Shown one piece after another: positions 15,073 to 24,267 of a stretch of DNA of 64,000 nucleotides. Each line of letters opens with the position of its first letter. Within the stretch, counting starts at the first letter, position 1. The position numbers and the translations under genes were made by a program. The notes below the pieces were generated by a model. The model was given only the letters and a program-made list of their open reading frames with translations. It had not been told where the DNA came from and ran no database searches. This DNA comes from Pseudomonas hamedanensis (GTDB taxonomy: Bacteria > Pseudomonadota > Gammaproteobacteria > Pseudomonadales > Pseudomonadaceae). The stretch covers positions 4,260,001 to 4,324,000 of the forward strand of contig NZ_CP077091.1 in NCBI RefSeq assembly GCF_014268595.2, in the 5' to 3' direction.

Positions 15073-16017
15073 TTACCCCACTTTAACCATGTGCGGCTGC
15101 GAGCTGCGCTCAGGCTGGTGGTCGAGGTCGCGGCTGACCAGCAGCAGGACTTCTGCCGAGGCATCGGAGACCTGCGCCTTGTAACCGGCGATGGAGCGGG
15201 CAAAGACGTTGTAGATGACCACGGCAGGGATCGCTGCAACCAGACCCAGGGCAGTGGCCAGCAACGCCTCAGCGATACCCGGCGCTACGACGGCAAGGTT
15301 GGTGGTCTGGGTTTTGGCAATGCCGATGAAGGAGTTCATGATACCCCATACGGTACCGAACAGACCGACGAACGGCGCGGTGGAACCGATGGTAGCGAGG
15401 ACGCCGGTGCCGCTGCTCATGTTGCGACCGCAGGCAGCGACGAGGCGCTCGAGGCGGAAGCTGACGCGTTCCTTGATGCCTTCCTTTTCGCGGCTGTTGA
15501 CCGACAGGCGCATCTCTTCGAGCGCGTCGTGCACCAGCAGGTTGGCCAGAGTGCCTTCCTTGCCCGCGGTGGCGCTGGCTTCTTTGAGGGTGGTGGCTTT
15601 TTTCAGTGCGGCAATCTCGCCACGCAGACGACGCTTGGCGCCCATCAGCTCGAAGCCTTTGGCAATCCAGATGGTCCAGGTGATGATCGAAGCGATGGCC
15701 AGACCAATCATCACGATTTTCACGATGATGTCGGCGTTCTGGTACATGCCCCATGGCGACAAGTCGTGGGCCATACCTAAGGTGTTGTCGGCTTCAAGGA
15801 CTTCAGGTGCGTCGGCCGCATCGACAGCCTGCACCGGATCGGTGGCCGCCGGTGCAGCAGCCGGTGCGCTCTGTTCGGTGGCGGCTGGTGTCGCGGGTGC
15901 CTGGGCGTCGGCGAAGGCGGCGGTCGGTGCCAGCATCAGGCTGAGCAACAGAGCCGCGACAGCGCTCCAGGCGCGAGGTCGAATGGTTGGCGAAGCGGGA
16001 GTTTGATTACGTGTCAT
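15073..16017 (-). CDS. exbB: TonB-system proton channel subunit ExbB (long N-terminal form)
   Basis: 314 aa. It belongs to the longer ExbB type: a signal peptide (residues about 18-37, ending AFADA), an Ala/Pro-rich periplasmic segment (residues 38-90), then three membrane helices (IIVKIVMIGLAIASIITWTI; GTGVLATIGSTAPFVGLFGT; EALLATALGLVAAIPAVVIY). The ExbB/MotA signature around VGLFGTVWGIMNSF is intact. It forms the inner-membrane proton channel with ExbD. First gene of the operon. The AT-rich upstream region (16082-16140) probably holds the promoter, but I could not pick out a convincing Fur box by eye. Confidence 0.94.
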   Translation of the reverse strand: MTRNQTPASPTIRPRAWSAVAALLLSLMLAPTAAFADAQAPATPAATEQSAPAAAPAATDPVQAVDAADAPEVLEADNTLGMAHDLSPWGMYQNADIIVKIVMIGLAIASIITWTIWIAKGFELMGAKRRLRGEIAALKKATTLKEASATAGKEGTLANLLVHDALEEMRLSVNSREKEGIKERVSFRLERLVAACGRNMSSGTGVLATIGSTAPFVGLFGTVWGIMNSFIGIAKTQTTNLAVVAPGIAEALLATALGLVAAIPAVVIYNVFARSIAGYKAQVSDASAEVLLLVSRDLDHQPERSSQPHMVKVG

Positions 16018-16205
16018 GCTGGCCGGACCTGAGATTGAAAAACGTTATTGCTCTTCCAGGCCTCGTGAGGCCGAGAACAAAAGTGGCGTGCATTATTGCA
16101 AGTAATTCTTGTTAACAAAAGTAATAGAGTAACTTTTTTTCCTTGATCGCTAGCCGCTCGTCCTGCGCCAGCGCTAGTCTGTGCCTTTCTGATGGGAGTT
16201 TTCTG

Positions 16206-17063
16206 ATGTCCGCGCCTTCTGTTTTGATTGCCGGTTGTGGTGATGTCGGCAGTCGTCTGGCCACGCAATTGCTGGCAGCCGGTTGGGACGTTTACGGCCT
16301 GCGCCGGGATGTTTCCAGGCTGCCGGAGGGTGTGATCGGCGTTGCCGGGGACCTGTTCAACGAAGAATGCCCGGCGACCTGGCCGGTAGGCGCCGTTGAT
16401 CATGTGGTTTATTGCGCTGCGGCGACCGATCACGATGAAGAGGGCTACCGCAAGGCTTACGTTCAAGGCTTGCAGAATGTGCTGAGTTGGCTTGGCGACT
16501 ATGGGCAAGTGCCTGAGCGCCTGGTCTTCGTCTCCAGCAGCAGTGTGTACGGCCAGCAGGACGGCGCGTGGGTCGATGAGACCTCCGAGACTGTCGCGGC
16601 CGGTTATTCGGGGCGTTTGATGCTCGAGGCCGAGCAGGTCGCGCTCAACAGCGGCATCCCGGCGAGCGTGTTGCGTCTGACCGGTATCTACGGCCCGGGC
16701 CGCGAATGGCTGCTGACCCAAGTGCGTCGCGGTTATCGCGTGGCGGTCGAGCCGCCGCTGTATGGCAATCGGATTCATGCCGATGACGCGGCGGGGTTGC
16801 TGGCGTTTCTGCTGGAGAAAGATCGGCAGGGTGTGGCGCTTGATCAATGCTACATCGGTGTCGACGATGCGCCGGCGCCGTTGGCTGAGGTGGTGGGCTG
16901 GTTGCGTGAATACCTGGGTGTGACTGAATGGGGGGAAGACGCCAGCGTACGGCGCACCGGCAGCAAGCGCTGCAGCAATGCGCGGGCGAAAGCGTTGGGG
17001 TGGACTCCGAAGTATCCGAGTTACCGGGAAGGTTACGCAGCGATTCTTGAAGGTCGCTGCTGA
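16206..17063 (+). CDS. NAD(P)-dependent epimerase/dehydratase-like SDR enzyme (YeeZ-like)
   Basis: 285 aa from ATG 16206, with GGGAG upstream. Rossmann start at residues 4-15 (SVLIAGCGDVGSRLA), an extended-SDR type glycine motif. Further motifs: VYCAAATDHDEEGYRKAYV, the active-site region RLVFVSSSSVYG followed by AAGYSGRLMLEAEQV, and LTGIYGPGRE. The catalytic Tyr-x-x-x-Lys is altered here (Y-S-G-R), as in atypical SDRs such as YeeZ. Substrate unknown. Transcribed divergently from exbB. Confidence 0.75.
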   Translation: MSAPSVLIAGCGDVGSRLATQLLAAGWDVYGLRRDVSRLPEGVIGVAGDLFNEECPATWPVGAVDHVVYCAAATDHDEEGYRKAYVQGLQNVLSWLGDYGQVPERLVFVSSSSVYGQQDGAWVDETSETVAAGYSGRLMLEAEQVALNSGIPASVLRLTGIYGPGREWLLTQVRRGYRVAVEPPLYGNRIHADDAAGLLAFLLEKDRQGVALDQCYIGVDDAPAPLAEVVGWLREYLGVTEWGEDASVRRTGSKRCSNARAKALGWTPKYPSYREGYAAILEGRC

Positions 17064-17081
17064 CTTTCTGGCCTCGCAAAA

Positions 17082-17178
17082 CCCCAGTAGGAGTGAGCCT
17101 GCTCGCGATAGCGGTGTATCAGACACATCGATATTGACTGATACACCGCTATCGCGAGCAGGCTCACTCCTACTGGGG
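17082..17178. repeat. REP pair
   Basis: The long inverted repeat begins CCCCAGTAGGAGTGAGCC and ends with its complement. Arms of about 41 bases include CGCGATAGCGGTGTATCAG. It lies between convergent genes and could act as a terminator. Confidence 0.85.
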
Positions 17179-17201
17179 GATTTCTGCGAATTCAGAGACG
17201 G

Positions 17202-17942
17202 TTACTGCTTCTCCAGCAACCACTTGCGCTCACCCGCCGCAAACTGCGGCTGCTCATCCGCCAGCGCGGTATTGACTGCTTGCAGGATTTCCAGCTCCTT
17301 GCCCTTGCGCACAAAGATCCAGTTATTGCCCTGACCATTGAGCTGCAGCCACATGCTGTCGTTGCCATTGCTCATCGACGCGCAGTCACCGGCCAGGCAC
17401 AAGGCATACCGATCCGCGCCCGGCAGGCCGGTCACTTGCCCGTCGGCCTGGAACTGCACGGTGCCGCCTTCGCCCTGACCGCTGGCGATGGTCCAGTTGC
17501 CGCCCAGATACGCCGAGTACAGCGCTCGTTCGAAACTGGCACCGATCGGCGCGCCTTCCGGCACCGGGATCTGCGCGCGGTCGAACAGCTGTTCTGGTTC
17601 GTTGTCGCTCGCGGCTTGCTGCAGGTGGTTGCCGTCGCGTTTCAATTCGCTGGCAGAGCTGCCGTAAAAATCGACTTTCCAGGCACCGGACTGTTCGCCC
17701 AGCAGCCGTCCTTCGACGTTTTCAAAACCGTTGGTGTAGCGGGCCTGACCGGCCTTGGTGTTGACGTCCCACTCCAGGTTCGGGCCGTAGGCCTGCAGCG
17801 CTTCGCGCAGGGGGCCGCCCTTGGCGGCGGCATCGATCGCCACCTGGTTGATCCAGGTGCCGCTGATGTCACGGTCGGCAGGGTCGCTGGCGCAGCCGCC
17901 AAGGAAGAGGGCGAGCAGCGAGAGAGCTAGCGCTTTGCGCAT
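17202..17942 (-). CDS. Putative lipoprotein of unknown function
   Basis: 246 aa. The lipoprotein signal MRKALALSLLALFLGGC has a clear lipobox (LGGC, Cys17); the residue after the cysteine is Ala, which favours outer-membrane sorting. The mature protein is beta-rich with two repeated strand blocks: WDVNTKAGQARYTNGFENVE, then GSWKV-like AWKVDFYG, and later NWTIASGQGEGGTVQFQADG. It ends with a conserved-looking tail (QPQFAAGERKWLLEKQ). The family is not firmly recognised. Located just downstream of ridA on the same strand. Confidence 0.6.
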   Translation of the reverse strand: MRKALALSLLALFLGGCASDPADRDISGTWINQVAIDAAAKGGPLREALQAYGPNLEWDVNTKAGQARYTNGFENVEGRLLGEQSGAWKVDFYGSSASELKRDGNHLQQAASDNEPEQLFDRAQIPVPEGAPIGASFERALYSAYLGGNWTIASGQGEGGTVQFQADGQVTGLPGADRYALCLAGDCASMSNGNDSMWLQLNGQGNNWIFVRKGKELEILQAVNTALADEQPQFAAGERKWLLEKQ

Positions 17943-18009
17943 GGTGGAATCCTTTCAAAACCTTTTCTTGCAGCAGTCGGCGCGACGGTTGAAGGCCGCG
18001 CCGTGCGCA

Positions 18010-18390
18010 TCACTCGATGACCAGAATGGCATCCATTTCAACCTGCGCACCCTTCGGCAGGGCAGCCACGCCAATGGCGGCGCGAGCAGGGTAGGGCTGG
18101 TCGAAGTACTTGCCCATGATCTCGTTGACCTTGGCAAAGTGGCTCAGATCGGTGAGGAAGATGTTCAGTTTGACGATGTCCTTGAACGAACCGCCAGCGG
18201 CTTCGGCCACGGCTTTGAGGTTCTCGAACACCTGGACGGTCTGGGCTTCGAAGCCTTCAACCAGTTCCATGGTCTTGGGGTCCAGAGGAATCTGCCCCGA
18301 CATGTAAACGGTGTTGCCTGCCTTGATCGCCTGGGAGTAAGTGCCGATGGCGGCCGGGGCCTTGTCGCTGGTGATAACAGTCTTGGTCAT
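18010..18390 (-). CDS. ridA: RidA family enamine/imine deaminase
   Basis: 126 aa, full family length. RidA hydrolyses reactive 2-aminoacrylate and other enamines formed by PLP enzymes. The family features are visible: [20 protein letters not shown] at the N-terminus, [35 protein letters not shown], and the active-site arginine in [20 protein letters not shown]. It lies 24 bases after spoT, a pairing I recall in many pseudomonads. A second, more divergent Rid protein is encoded at 50880. Confidence 0.92.
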   Translation of the reverse strand: MTKTVITSDKAPAAIGTYSQAIKAGNTVYMSGQIPLDPKTMELVEGFEAQTVQVFENLKAVAEAAGGSFKDIVKLNIFLTDLSHFAKVNEIMGKYFDQPYPARAAIGVAALPKGAQVEMDAILVIE

Positions 18391-18414
18391 GTAGGACTCC
18401 TTGTTAGGTTTGAG

Positions 18415-20520
18415 TTATGCACGCATGCGAGTGATGCGGATCACTCCGGTCAGGGCGCGCAGCTTCTTGATCACGCGAGCCAGGTGCACACGGTCGTGGA
18501 CGCTGACCACCAACTGCACGACGCTGATGCGGCCATCGCGTTCGTCCATGCTGATTTTCTCGATATTGCCGTCGGCGGCGTTGACGCTGCTGGCCAGCAG
18601 GGCGATCAGGCCGCGCTGGTGCTCCAGTTCGACGCGCAGTTCGACGTTGAATTCGCCGGTGACATCCTTGGCCCACGAGAGCTGGATGCATTTTTCCGGG
18701 TTGTGCCGGATTTCACTGATGTTGCGGCAGTTGTCCAGGTGCACGACCATGCCTTTGCCCGCCGACAGGTGACCGACAATCGGGTCGCCCGGGATCGGCG
18801 TACAGCATTTGGCGTAACTGAGCACCAGACCTTCAGTGCCGCGGATCGCCAGCGGACCTTCCGGGCTTGGCAGTTGCTCGCCTTCGCCGAGCAGGCGGCG
18901 GGCGACAACGTAGGCCATGCGATTGCCCAGGCCAATGTCTTCGAGCAAGTCTTCGATCAGTTCGAGGCGGTATTCGGTGAGCATCGCTTTGACGCGTTCG
19001 GCCGGGATCTGCTCCAGCGCGCTGTCGAAACCATTGAGGACCTTGTTCAGCAGGCGCTCGCCGAGGCTGATGGACTCCGAGCGGCGCTGCAGTTTCAGTG
19101 CGTGGCGGATGTGCGTACGCGCCTTGCCGGTGACCACGAAGTTGAGCCATGCCGGGTTCGGCCGTGCGCCGGGGGCGCTGACAATCTCTACCGTGGAGCC
19201 GCTTTGCAGCGGTTCGGACAGCGGTGCGAGGCGGCGATTGATCCGGCAGGCAATGCAGCTGTTGCCGACGTCGGTGTGCACCGCGTAGGCAAAATCGACC
19301 GCCGTAGAGCCTTTCGGTAGCTCCATGATCCGGCCTTTGGGCGTGAACACATAGACCTCGTCCGGGAACAGGTCGATCTTCACGCTCTCGATGAATTCCA
19401 GCGAGTTGCCGGCACGTTGCTGCATTTCCAGCACGCCTTTGACCCATTGCCGGGCGCGGGCGTGAGTGCCTTTGGGCTGCTCGTCGCCGCTGGATTTGTA
19501 CAGCCAATGGGCGGCGATGCCGTTGTTGGCCATCTCTTCCATTTCGCGGGTGCGGATCTGGATCTCGATCGGTACACCGTGCATGCCGAACAGCGTGGTG
19601 TGCAGCGACTGATAGCCGTTGGCCTTGGGAATCGCGATGTAATCCTTGAAGCGCCCCGGCAACGGTTTGTACAAATTATGTACAGCACCCAGAACGCGGT
19701 AGCAGGTATCGACCTTGTCGACGATGATCCGGAACGCGTAGACGTCCATGATTTCGTTGAAGGCCCGACGCTTGCCGCGCATTTTCTTGTAGATGCCGTA
19801 GAGGTGTTTTTGTCGACCGCTGACTTCGCCCTGGATGCCGTCGATGGCGAGGCAATGGCCGAGGGATTCTTCGATCTTGTTGACGATTTCCTTGCGGTTG
19901 CCCCGGGCGCGCTTGACCGCTTGGTAGATCCGCGCGGAACGCATCGGGTGCATGGCCTTGAAGCCGAGGTCTTCGAATTCGATACGGATCGCATGCATGC
20001 CCAGCCGGTTGGCAATAGGCGCGTAGATTTCGAGGGTTTCCTTGGCGATGCGCCGGCGTTTTTCGCCGGACAGCACTTCCAGCGTGCGCATGTTGTGCAG
20101 GCGGTCGGCGAGTTTGACCAGGATCACGCGAATGTCGCGCGCCATGGCCATGGCCATTTTCTGGAAGTTTTCCGCCTGGGCTTCGGCCTTGGTCTCGAAG
20201 TTCATCTGGGTCAGTTTGCTGACCCCGTCGACCAGTTCGGCCACGGTTTCGCCGAACTGCGCTTGCAGCGCTTCCTTGGCGATCCCGGTGTCTTCGATCA
20301 CGTCATGCAGCATTGCGGCCATCAGGCTTTGATGGTCCATGTGCATGTCGGCAAGAATATTCGCCACCGCAAGAGGATGCGTGACGTACGCCTCGCCGCT
20401 GCGACGGCGTTGACCGTCATGGGCTTGTTCGGCGTAGAAGTACGCTCGGCGGACCAGGTTGACCTGGTCGTTGCCGAGGTAGGTCGATAAGCGATCGGCG
20501 AGGGCGTCTATGCTCGGCAT
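18415..20520 (-). CDS. spoT: Bifunctional (p)ppGpp synthetase/hydrolase SpoT
   Basis: 701 aa, typical length. SpoT sets the level of the alarmone (p)ppGpp. Domains in order: HD hydrolase (residues about 25-180; THPLAVANILADMHMD and MLHDVIEDTG), synthetase (about 220-360; AFRIIVDKVDTCYRVLGAVH and GRFKDYIAIPKANGYQSLHT), TGS (about 386-445; YVFTPKGRIMELPKGSTAVD), zinc-finger/helical region (SYAKCCTPIPGDPIVGH) and C-terminal ACT (about 620-701). The hydrolase HD pair is intact, which separates it from RelA. Downstream of rpoZ with a 57-base gap. Confidence 0.97.
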   Translation of the reverse strand: MPSIDALADRLSTYLGNDQVNLVRRAYFYAEQAHDGQRRRSGEAYVTHPLAVANILADMHMDHQSLMAAMLHDVIEDTGIAKEALQAQFGETVAELVDGVSKLTQMNFETKAEAQAENFQKMAMAMARDIRVILVKLADRLHNMRTLEVLSGEKRRRIAKETLEIYAPIANRLGMHAIRIEFEDLGFKAMHPMRSARIYQAVKRARGNRKEIVNKIEESLGHCLAIDGIQGEVSGRQKHLYGIYKKMRGKRRAFNEIMDVYAFRIIVDKVDTCYRVLGAVHNLYKPLPGRFKDYIAIPKANGYQSLHTTLFGMHGVPIEIQIRTREMEEMANNGIAAHWLYKSSGDEQPKGTHARARQWVKGVLEMQQRAGNSLEFIESVKIDLFPDEVYVFTPKGRIMELPKGSTAVDFAYAVHTDVGNSCIACRINRRLAPLSEPLQSGSTVEIVSAPGARPNPAWLNFVVTGKARTHIRHALKLQRRSESISLGERLLNKVLNGFDSALEQIPAERVKAMLTEYRLELIEDLLEDIGLGNRMAYVVARRLLGEGEQLPSPEGPLAIRGTEGLVLSYAKCCTPIPGDPIVGHLSAGKGMVVHLDNCRNISEIRHNPEKCIQLSWAKDVTGEFNVELRVELEHQRGLIALLASSVNAADGNIEKISMDERDGRISVVQLVVSVHDRVHLARVIKKLRALTGVIRITRMRA

Positions 20521-20577
20521 GATGATTCCTGCCGAAAGCTTTGACCCCGCGCCGTGCTACGTCGACCAGGCATAGGC

Positions 20578-20841
20578 TTAGACGGCCTCGTTCGACTCGT
20601 CCTCGAACGCTGCGAACAGCGGTTCATCCTGGACGATTTCCTGCTCGGCGATGAACTCGTAGCTCATCAGGCCTTCAGCAATTTCACGCAGCGCGACAAC
20701 GGTCGGCTTGTCGTTTTCCCACTGGACCAATGGCTCTTTGCCGCCGGTGGCCAGTTGACGGGCACGCTTGGTAGAGAGCATGACCAGCTCAAAGCGGTTT
20801 TCCACGTGTTCTAGGCAGTCTTCAACGGTTACGCGGGCCAT
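20578..20841 (-). CDS. rpoZ: RNA polymerase omega subunit
   Basis: 87 aa. Omega helps the beta' subunit fold and takes part in (p)ppGpp binding to the polymerase. The start [20 protein letters not shown] and the segment [13 protein letters not shown] are characteristic. It lies between gmk and spoT, as in many gamma-proteobacteria. Confidence 0.96.
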   Translation of the reverse strand: MARVTVEDCLEHVENRFELVMLSTKRARQLATGGKEPLVQWENDKPTVVALREIAEGLMSYEFIAEQEIVQDEPLFAAFEDESNEAV

Positions 20842-21009
20842 GGTATTCCTCGGAGCGAATGCAATATGCGCGCTGCCCGGTTGGGCGAGCGGACTGAGCA
20901 GTTTAAAAAATCACCAGCGATTAGGGAAGCGCTGATTTTTTGACCAAGCCCTTCAACGCGCTGCAAGCACCAATGTAAAGCGCTTGCAGGCATTTTGGGA
21001 AGTGCTGTT

Positions 21010-21642
<633 letters not shown>

Positions 21643-22506
21643 TTACTCAATATTCTGCACTTGTTCGCGCATCTGCTCGATCAACACTTTGAGGTTGACG
21701 GCGGCTTGGGTGCTGCGCGGGTCGAAGGCCTTGGAGCCCAGGGTGTTGGCTTCGCGATTGAGCTCCTGCATCAGGAAGTCCAGGCGTCGCCCGGCCGCAC
21801 CGCCGGATTTGAGCACCCGGCGAACTTCGATGATGTGGGTGCTCAGGCGATCCAGTTCTTCGGCCACGTCGCTCTTTTGCGCGAGCATGACCATTTCCTG
21901 TTCCAGGCGCTGCGGATCGAGCTCGGCCTTCATGTCGGCGAAGCGGTCGAGGACTTTCTGGCGCTGAGTGGCAAGCATCTGCGGCACCAGTTCGCGCAGC
22001 GTCACGACGTCCGCTTCGATGGAGGTCAGGCGCTCATTGATCAGCCGTGCCAGCTCCGAGCCTTCGCGCTCGCGGCCGGCCTTCAACTCACTGAGGCCTT
22101 GATTGAACAGGGCCAGCGCGTCGGCGTTCAATGCCTGCGGGTCAGTCGCATCGCCCACCAGCACGCCGGGCCAGGCCAGCACTTCCAGCGGATTCAGTGC
22201 GGCGGGATTGCTGATCAGCCCGGCGACGGTTTCCGCGGCGTCGACCAGTTGCGCGGCGCGCTCGCGATCGACTTGCAGGGTTTTGCCGGTGCTTTCTTCG
22301 GTGAAGCGCAGCGTGCACTCCAGTTTGCCCCGCGACAGCCCCTGGCGCAGCGCTTCACGCACCGAGCCTTCCAGGTCGCGAAACGACTCCGGCAAGCGCA
22401 GGTGCGGTTCCAGATAGCGGCTGTTGACCGAGCGCAGTTCCCAGCTCAGGGTGCCCTGAGCGCCGGCTTTCTCGACGCGGGCGAAGGCGGTCATGCTGTG
22501 CACCAT
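21643..22506 (-). CDS. yicC: YicC/YloC family endoribonuclease
   Basis: 287 aa. It starts MVHSMTAFARVEKAG and has the family's SRYLEPHLRLPESFRDLE. The C-terminal block (residues about 240-285) reads GGAAGRRLDFLMQELNREAN and LKVLIEQMREQVQNIE. YicC proteins are conserved single-strand-specific endoribonucleases linked to RNA decay. Cotranscribed with gmk and divergent from rph. Confidence 0.92.
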   Translation of the reverse strand: MVHSMTAFARVEKAGAQGTLSWELRSVNSRYLEPHLRLPESFRDLEGSVREALRQGLSRGKLECTLRFTEESTGKTLQVDRERAAQLVDAAETVAGLISNPAALNPLEVLAWPGVLVGDATDPQALNADALALFNQGLSELKAGREREGSELARLINERLTSIEADVVTLRELVPQMLATQRQKVLDRFADMKAELDPQRLEQEMVMLAQKSDVAEELDRLSTHIIEVRRVLKSGGAAGRRLDFLMQELNREANTLGSKAFDPRSTQAAVNLKVLIEQMREQVQNIE

Positions 22507-22732
22507 GGCGGTGACCTCGCAATGCAGATCGGCGCAGCAGGGTGTTCCGCAGGCGCGATTTCAGTGAATTTAAGCCGACTGGCAGCAAAGGCGCAGGATT
22601 GTAGCGCAGTGCGGCGAATGCGCCCAAACACACGGTGTGACAAAGCGCTGCAGCCCGTCGGTTATGCGCGACTCAGGGCCTTCGGCCGTCGGCCAGCGTT
22701 TTTAACAAGTGCCCAGGCGCGGTGCAGCGCTC

Positions 22733-22738
22733 TATAAT
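22733..22738 (+). promoter_or_regulatory. Candidate -10 box of rph
   Basis: A perfect TATAAT lies 37 bases before the rph ATG, within the yicC/rph divergent region. No good -35 hexamer is seen at 17 bases upstream, so the assignment is tentative. Confidence 0.45.
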
Positions 22739-22774
22739 GCTTGGCAGTTTTCCGTCCTCAGTACAGGTGTCCCT

Positions 22775-23497
22775 ATGAAACGTCCAAGTGGTCGCGTTGC
22801 CGATCAGCTCCGCTCGATCCGCATCACCCGCAACTACACCAAACACGCCGAGGGATCCGTACTGGTCGAATTCGGTGATACCAAAGTCATCTGCACCGTC
22901 AGCGTCGAAAACGGCGTGCCGCGCTTCCTCAAAGGCCAGGGTCAGGGCTGGTTGACTGCCGAGTACGGCATGCTGCCGCGCGCCACTGGCGAACGTAACC
23001 AGCGCGAAGCGAGCCGTGGCAAGCAGGGCGGCCGCACGCTGGAAATCCAGCGCCTGATCGGCCGTTCGCTGCGCGCGGCGCTGGACATGTCGAAGCTCGG
23101 CGACGTGACCCTGTACGTCGATTGCGACGTGATCCAGGCGGATGGCGGCACCCGCACCGCGTCCATCACCGGTGCCATGGTTGCGCTGGTTGATGCCTTG
23201 AAAGTGATCAAGAAGCGCGGCGGCCTTAAAGGCGGCGACCCGCTCAAGCAAATGATTGGCGCGGTATCGGTCGGCATGTACCAGGGCGAAGCCGTACTGG
23301 ATCTGGATTACCTGGAAGACTCCGCTGCCGAGACCGATCTCAACGTGGTGATGACCAGCACTGGTGGTTTCATCGAAGTACAGGGCACCGCTGAAGGCGC
23401 GCCGTTCCAGCCGGAAGACTTGAACGCGATGCTGGAACTGGCGAAAAAAGGCATGAACGAGATCTTTGAACTGCAAAAGGCGGCGCTGGCTGACTGA
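22775..23497 (+). CDS. rph: Ribonuclease PH
   Basis: 240 aa from ATG 22775. It trims tRNA 3' ends phosphorolytically. Family motifs: [94 protein letters not shown] and [18 protein letters not shown], all intact at full length. Followed 29 bases later by a small membrane protein gene. Confidence 0.97.
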   Translation: MKRPSGRVADQLRSIRITRNYTKHAEGSVLVEFGDTKVICTVSVENGVPRFLKGQGQGWLTAEYGMLPRATGERNQREASRGKQGGRTLEIQRLIGRSLRAALDMSKLGDVTLYVDCDVIQADGGTRTASITGAMVALVDALKVIKKRGGLKGGDPLKQMIGAVSVGMYQGEAVLDLDYLEDSAAETDLNVVMTSTGGFIEVQGTAEGAPFQPEDLNAMLELAKKGMNEIFELQKAALAD

Positions 23498-23526
23498 GCA
23501 GTTTTCACGTCTACAAGGAGAGTGCG

Positions 23527-23895
23527 ATGAGTGATGAGCAAGAGTTACTGCCCAAGCCGAGCCAAGAGGTTCGCCAGTGGGCGATGTTTTGTCACTTGTC
23601 CGCCTTGCTGGGGATCTGGATTCCGTTCGGCAATCTGATCGGGCCATTGATTCTGTGGCAGATGAAGCGCGAGAAAGATCCGTTCATCGATGCGCAGGGC
23701 AAAGAAGCGCTGAATTTTCAGATCACTGTCGCGATTGCTTCGATGATCTGCTTCCTGCTCATGCTTTTGATCATTGGTTTCTTCCTGTTTGGTTTGCTCG
23801 CGATTGCTGCTTTGGTTCTGACAATTATTGCAGGTGTCAAAGCCAACGAAGGTTTCCCTTACCGATATCCGTTCACTTGGCGATTGATCAAGTAA
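23527..23895 (+). CDS. DUF4870 (Tic20-like) membrane protein
   Basis: 122 aa from ATG 23527 with AAGGAG upstream. The family pattern is clear: WAMFCHLSALLGIWIPFGN, LIGPLILWQMKREKDPFID and GKEALNFQITVAI, then two hydrophobic helices (residues about 72-105) and YPFTWRLIK at the end. Function unknown. Probably cotranscribed with rph, followed by a terminator. Confidence 0.85.
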   Translation: MSDEQELLPKPSQEVRQWAMFCHLSALLGIWIPFGNLIGPLILWQMKREKDPFIDAQGKEALNFQITVAIASMICFLLMLLIIGFFLFGLLAIAALVLTIIAGVKANEGFPYRYPFTWRLIK

Positions 23896-23924
23896 CGGTC
23901 CGCTGATTTGTAATATTAAAAATG

Positions 23925-23950
23925 CCCCAGACTTTGTCGGGGTATTTTTA
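23925..23950 (+). terminator. Rho-independent terminator
   Basis: CCCC-A-GAC-TTT-GTC-GGGG (23925-23942) followed by TATTTTTA. It ends rph-DUF4870. Confidence 0.7.
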
Positions 23951-24267
23951 TTTGTGCAACTGAATAATTGTTTTTTGTTGTAGGAATAATCTCTTGGCGA
24001 TGTGCGGTTTGCTAATTATTAATCCATGTTTCGCCATTACACCTTTGGTCACAACTGAACGAGCAAGTGCTTATGCCTGTCCTTGTTATTAGCGTGAGAG
24101 GGTTGTTAAAGTTGTTCGTGCGATGTTTCGATTGAAACATTTCGATATGTTCAAGCCATCGACGGTTATTGAATTTCCCGGAAATCAGTGTTGAGACAAT
24201 CAGCCAATTCACCGGTCGAGCTCAGGTAAACGCTCGCCTCGTGAATATTCAGCAAAGAATAATCCAC
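23951..24267 (+). promoter_or_regulatory. AT-rich intergenic region upstream of gltS with a perfect palindrome
   Basis: No credible gene is seen here. It is markedly AT-rich compared with both neighbours. ATGTTTC-GATT-GAAACAT (24123-24140) is a perfect 7-bp-arm palindrome and a candidate operator, about 127 bases before the gltS start. The long untranslated stretch suggests regulation, but no known RNA class is recognised. Confidence 0.4.

Noticed and set aside
16082..16140. Fur box before exbB
   Set aside because: The region is AT-rich with TTATTGCAAGTAA, but no convincing 19-bp match to the Fur consensus could be aligned by eye.
13791..17178. CRISPR array from recurrent palindromic units
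   Set aside because: The repeats are isolated inverted pairs far apart with no regular spacers and no cas genes. They fit REP elements.
17821..19320. Plus-strand frame of 499 codons opposite ridA and spoT
   Set aside because: It runs across the antisense of two well-supported genes; antisense-type composition; no independent signal.
24012..24212. Minus-strand 66-codon frame upstream of gltS
   Set aside because: Low-complexity, AT-driven composition, no ribosome binding site; it covers the palindrome at 24123.
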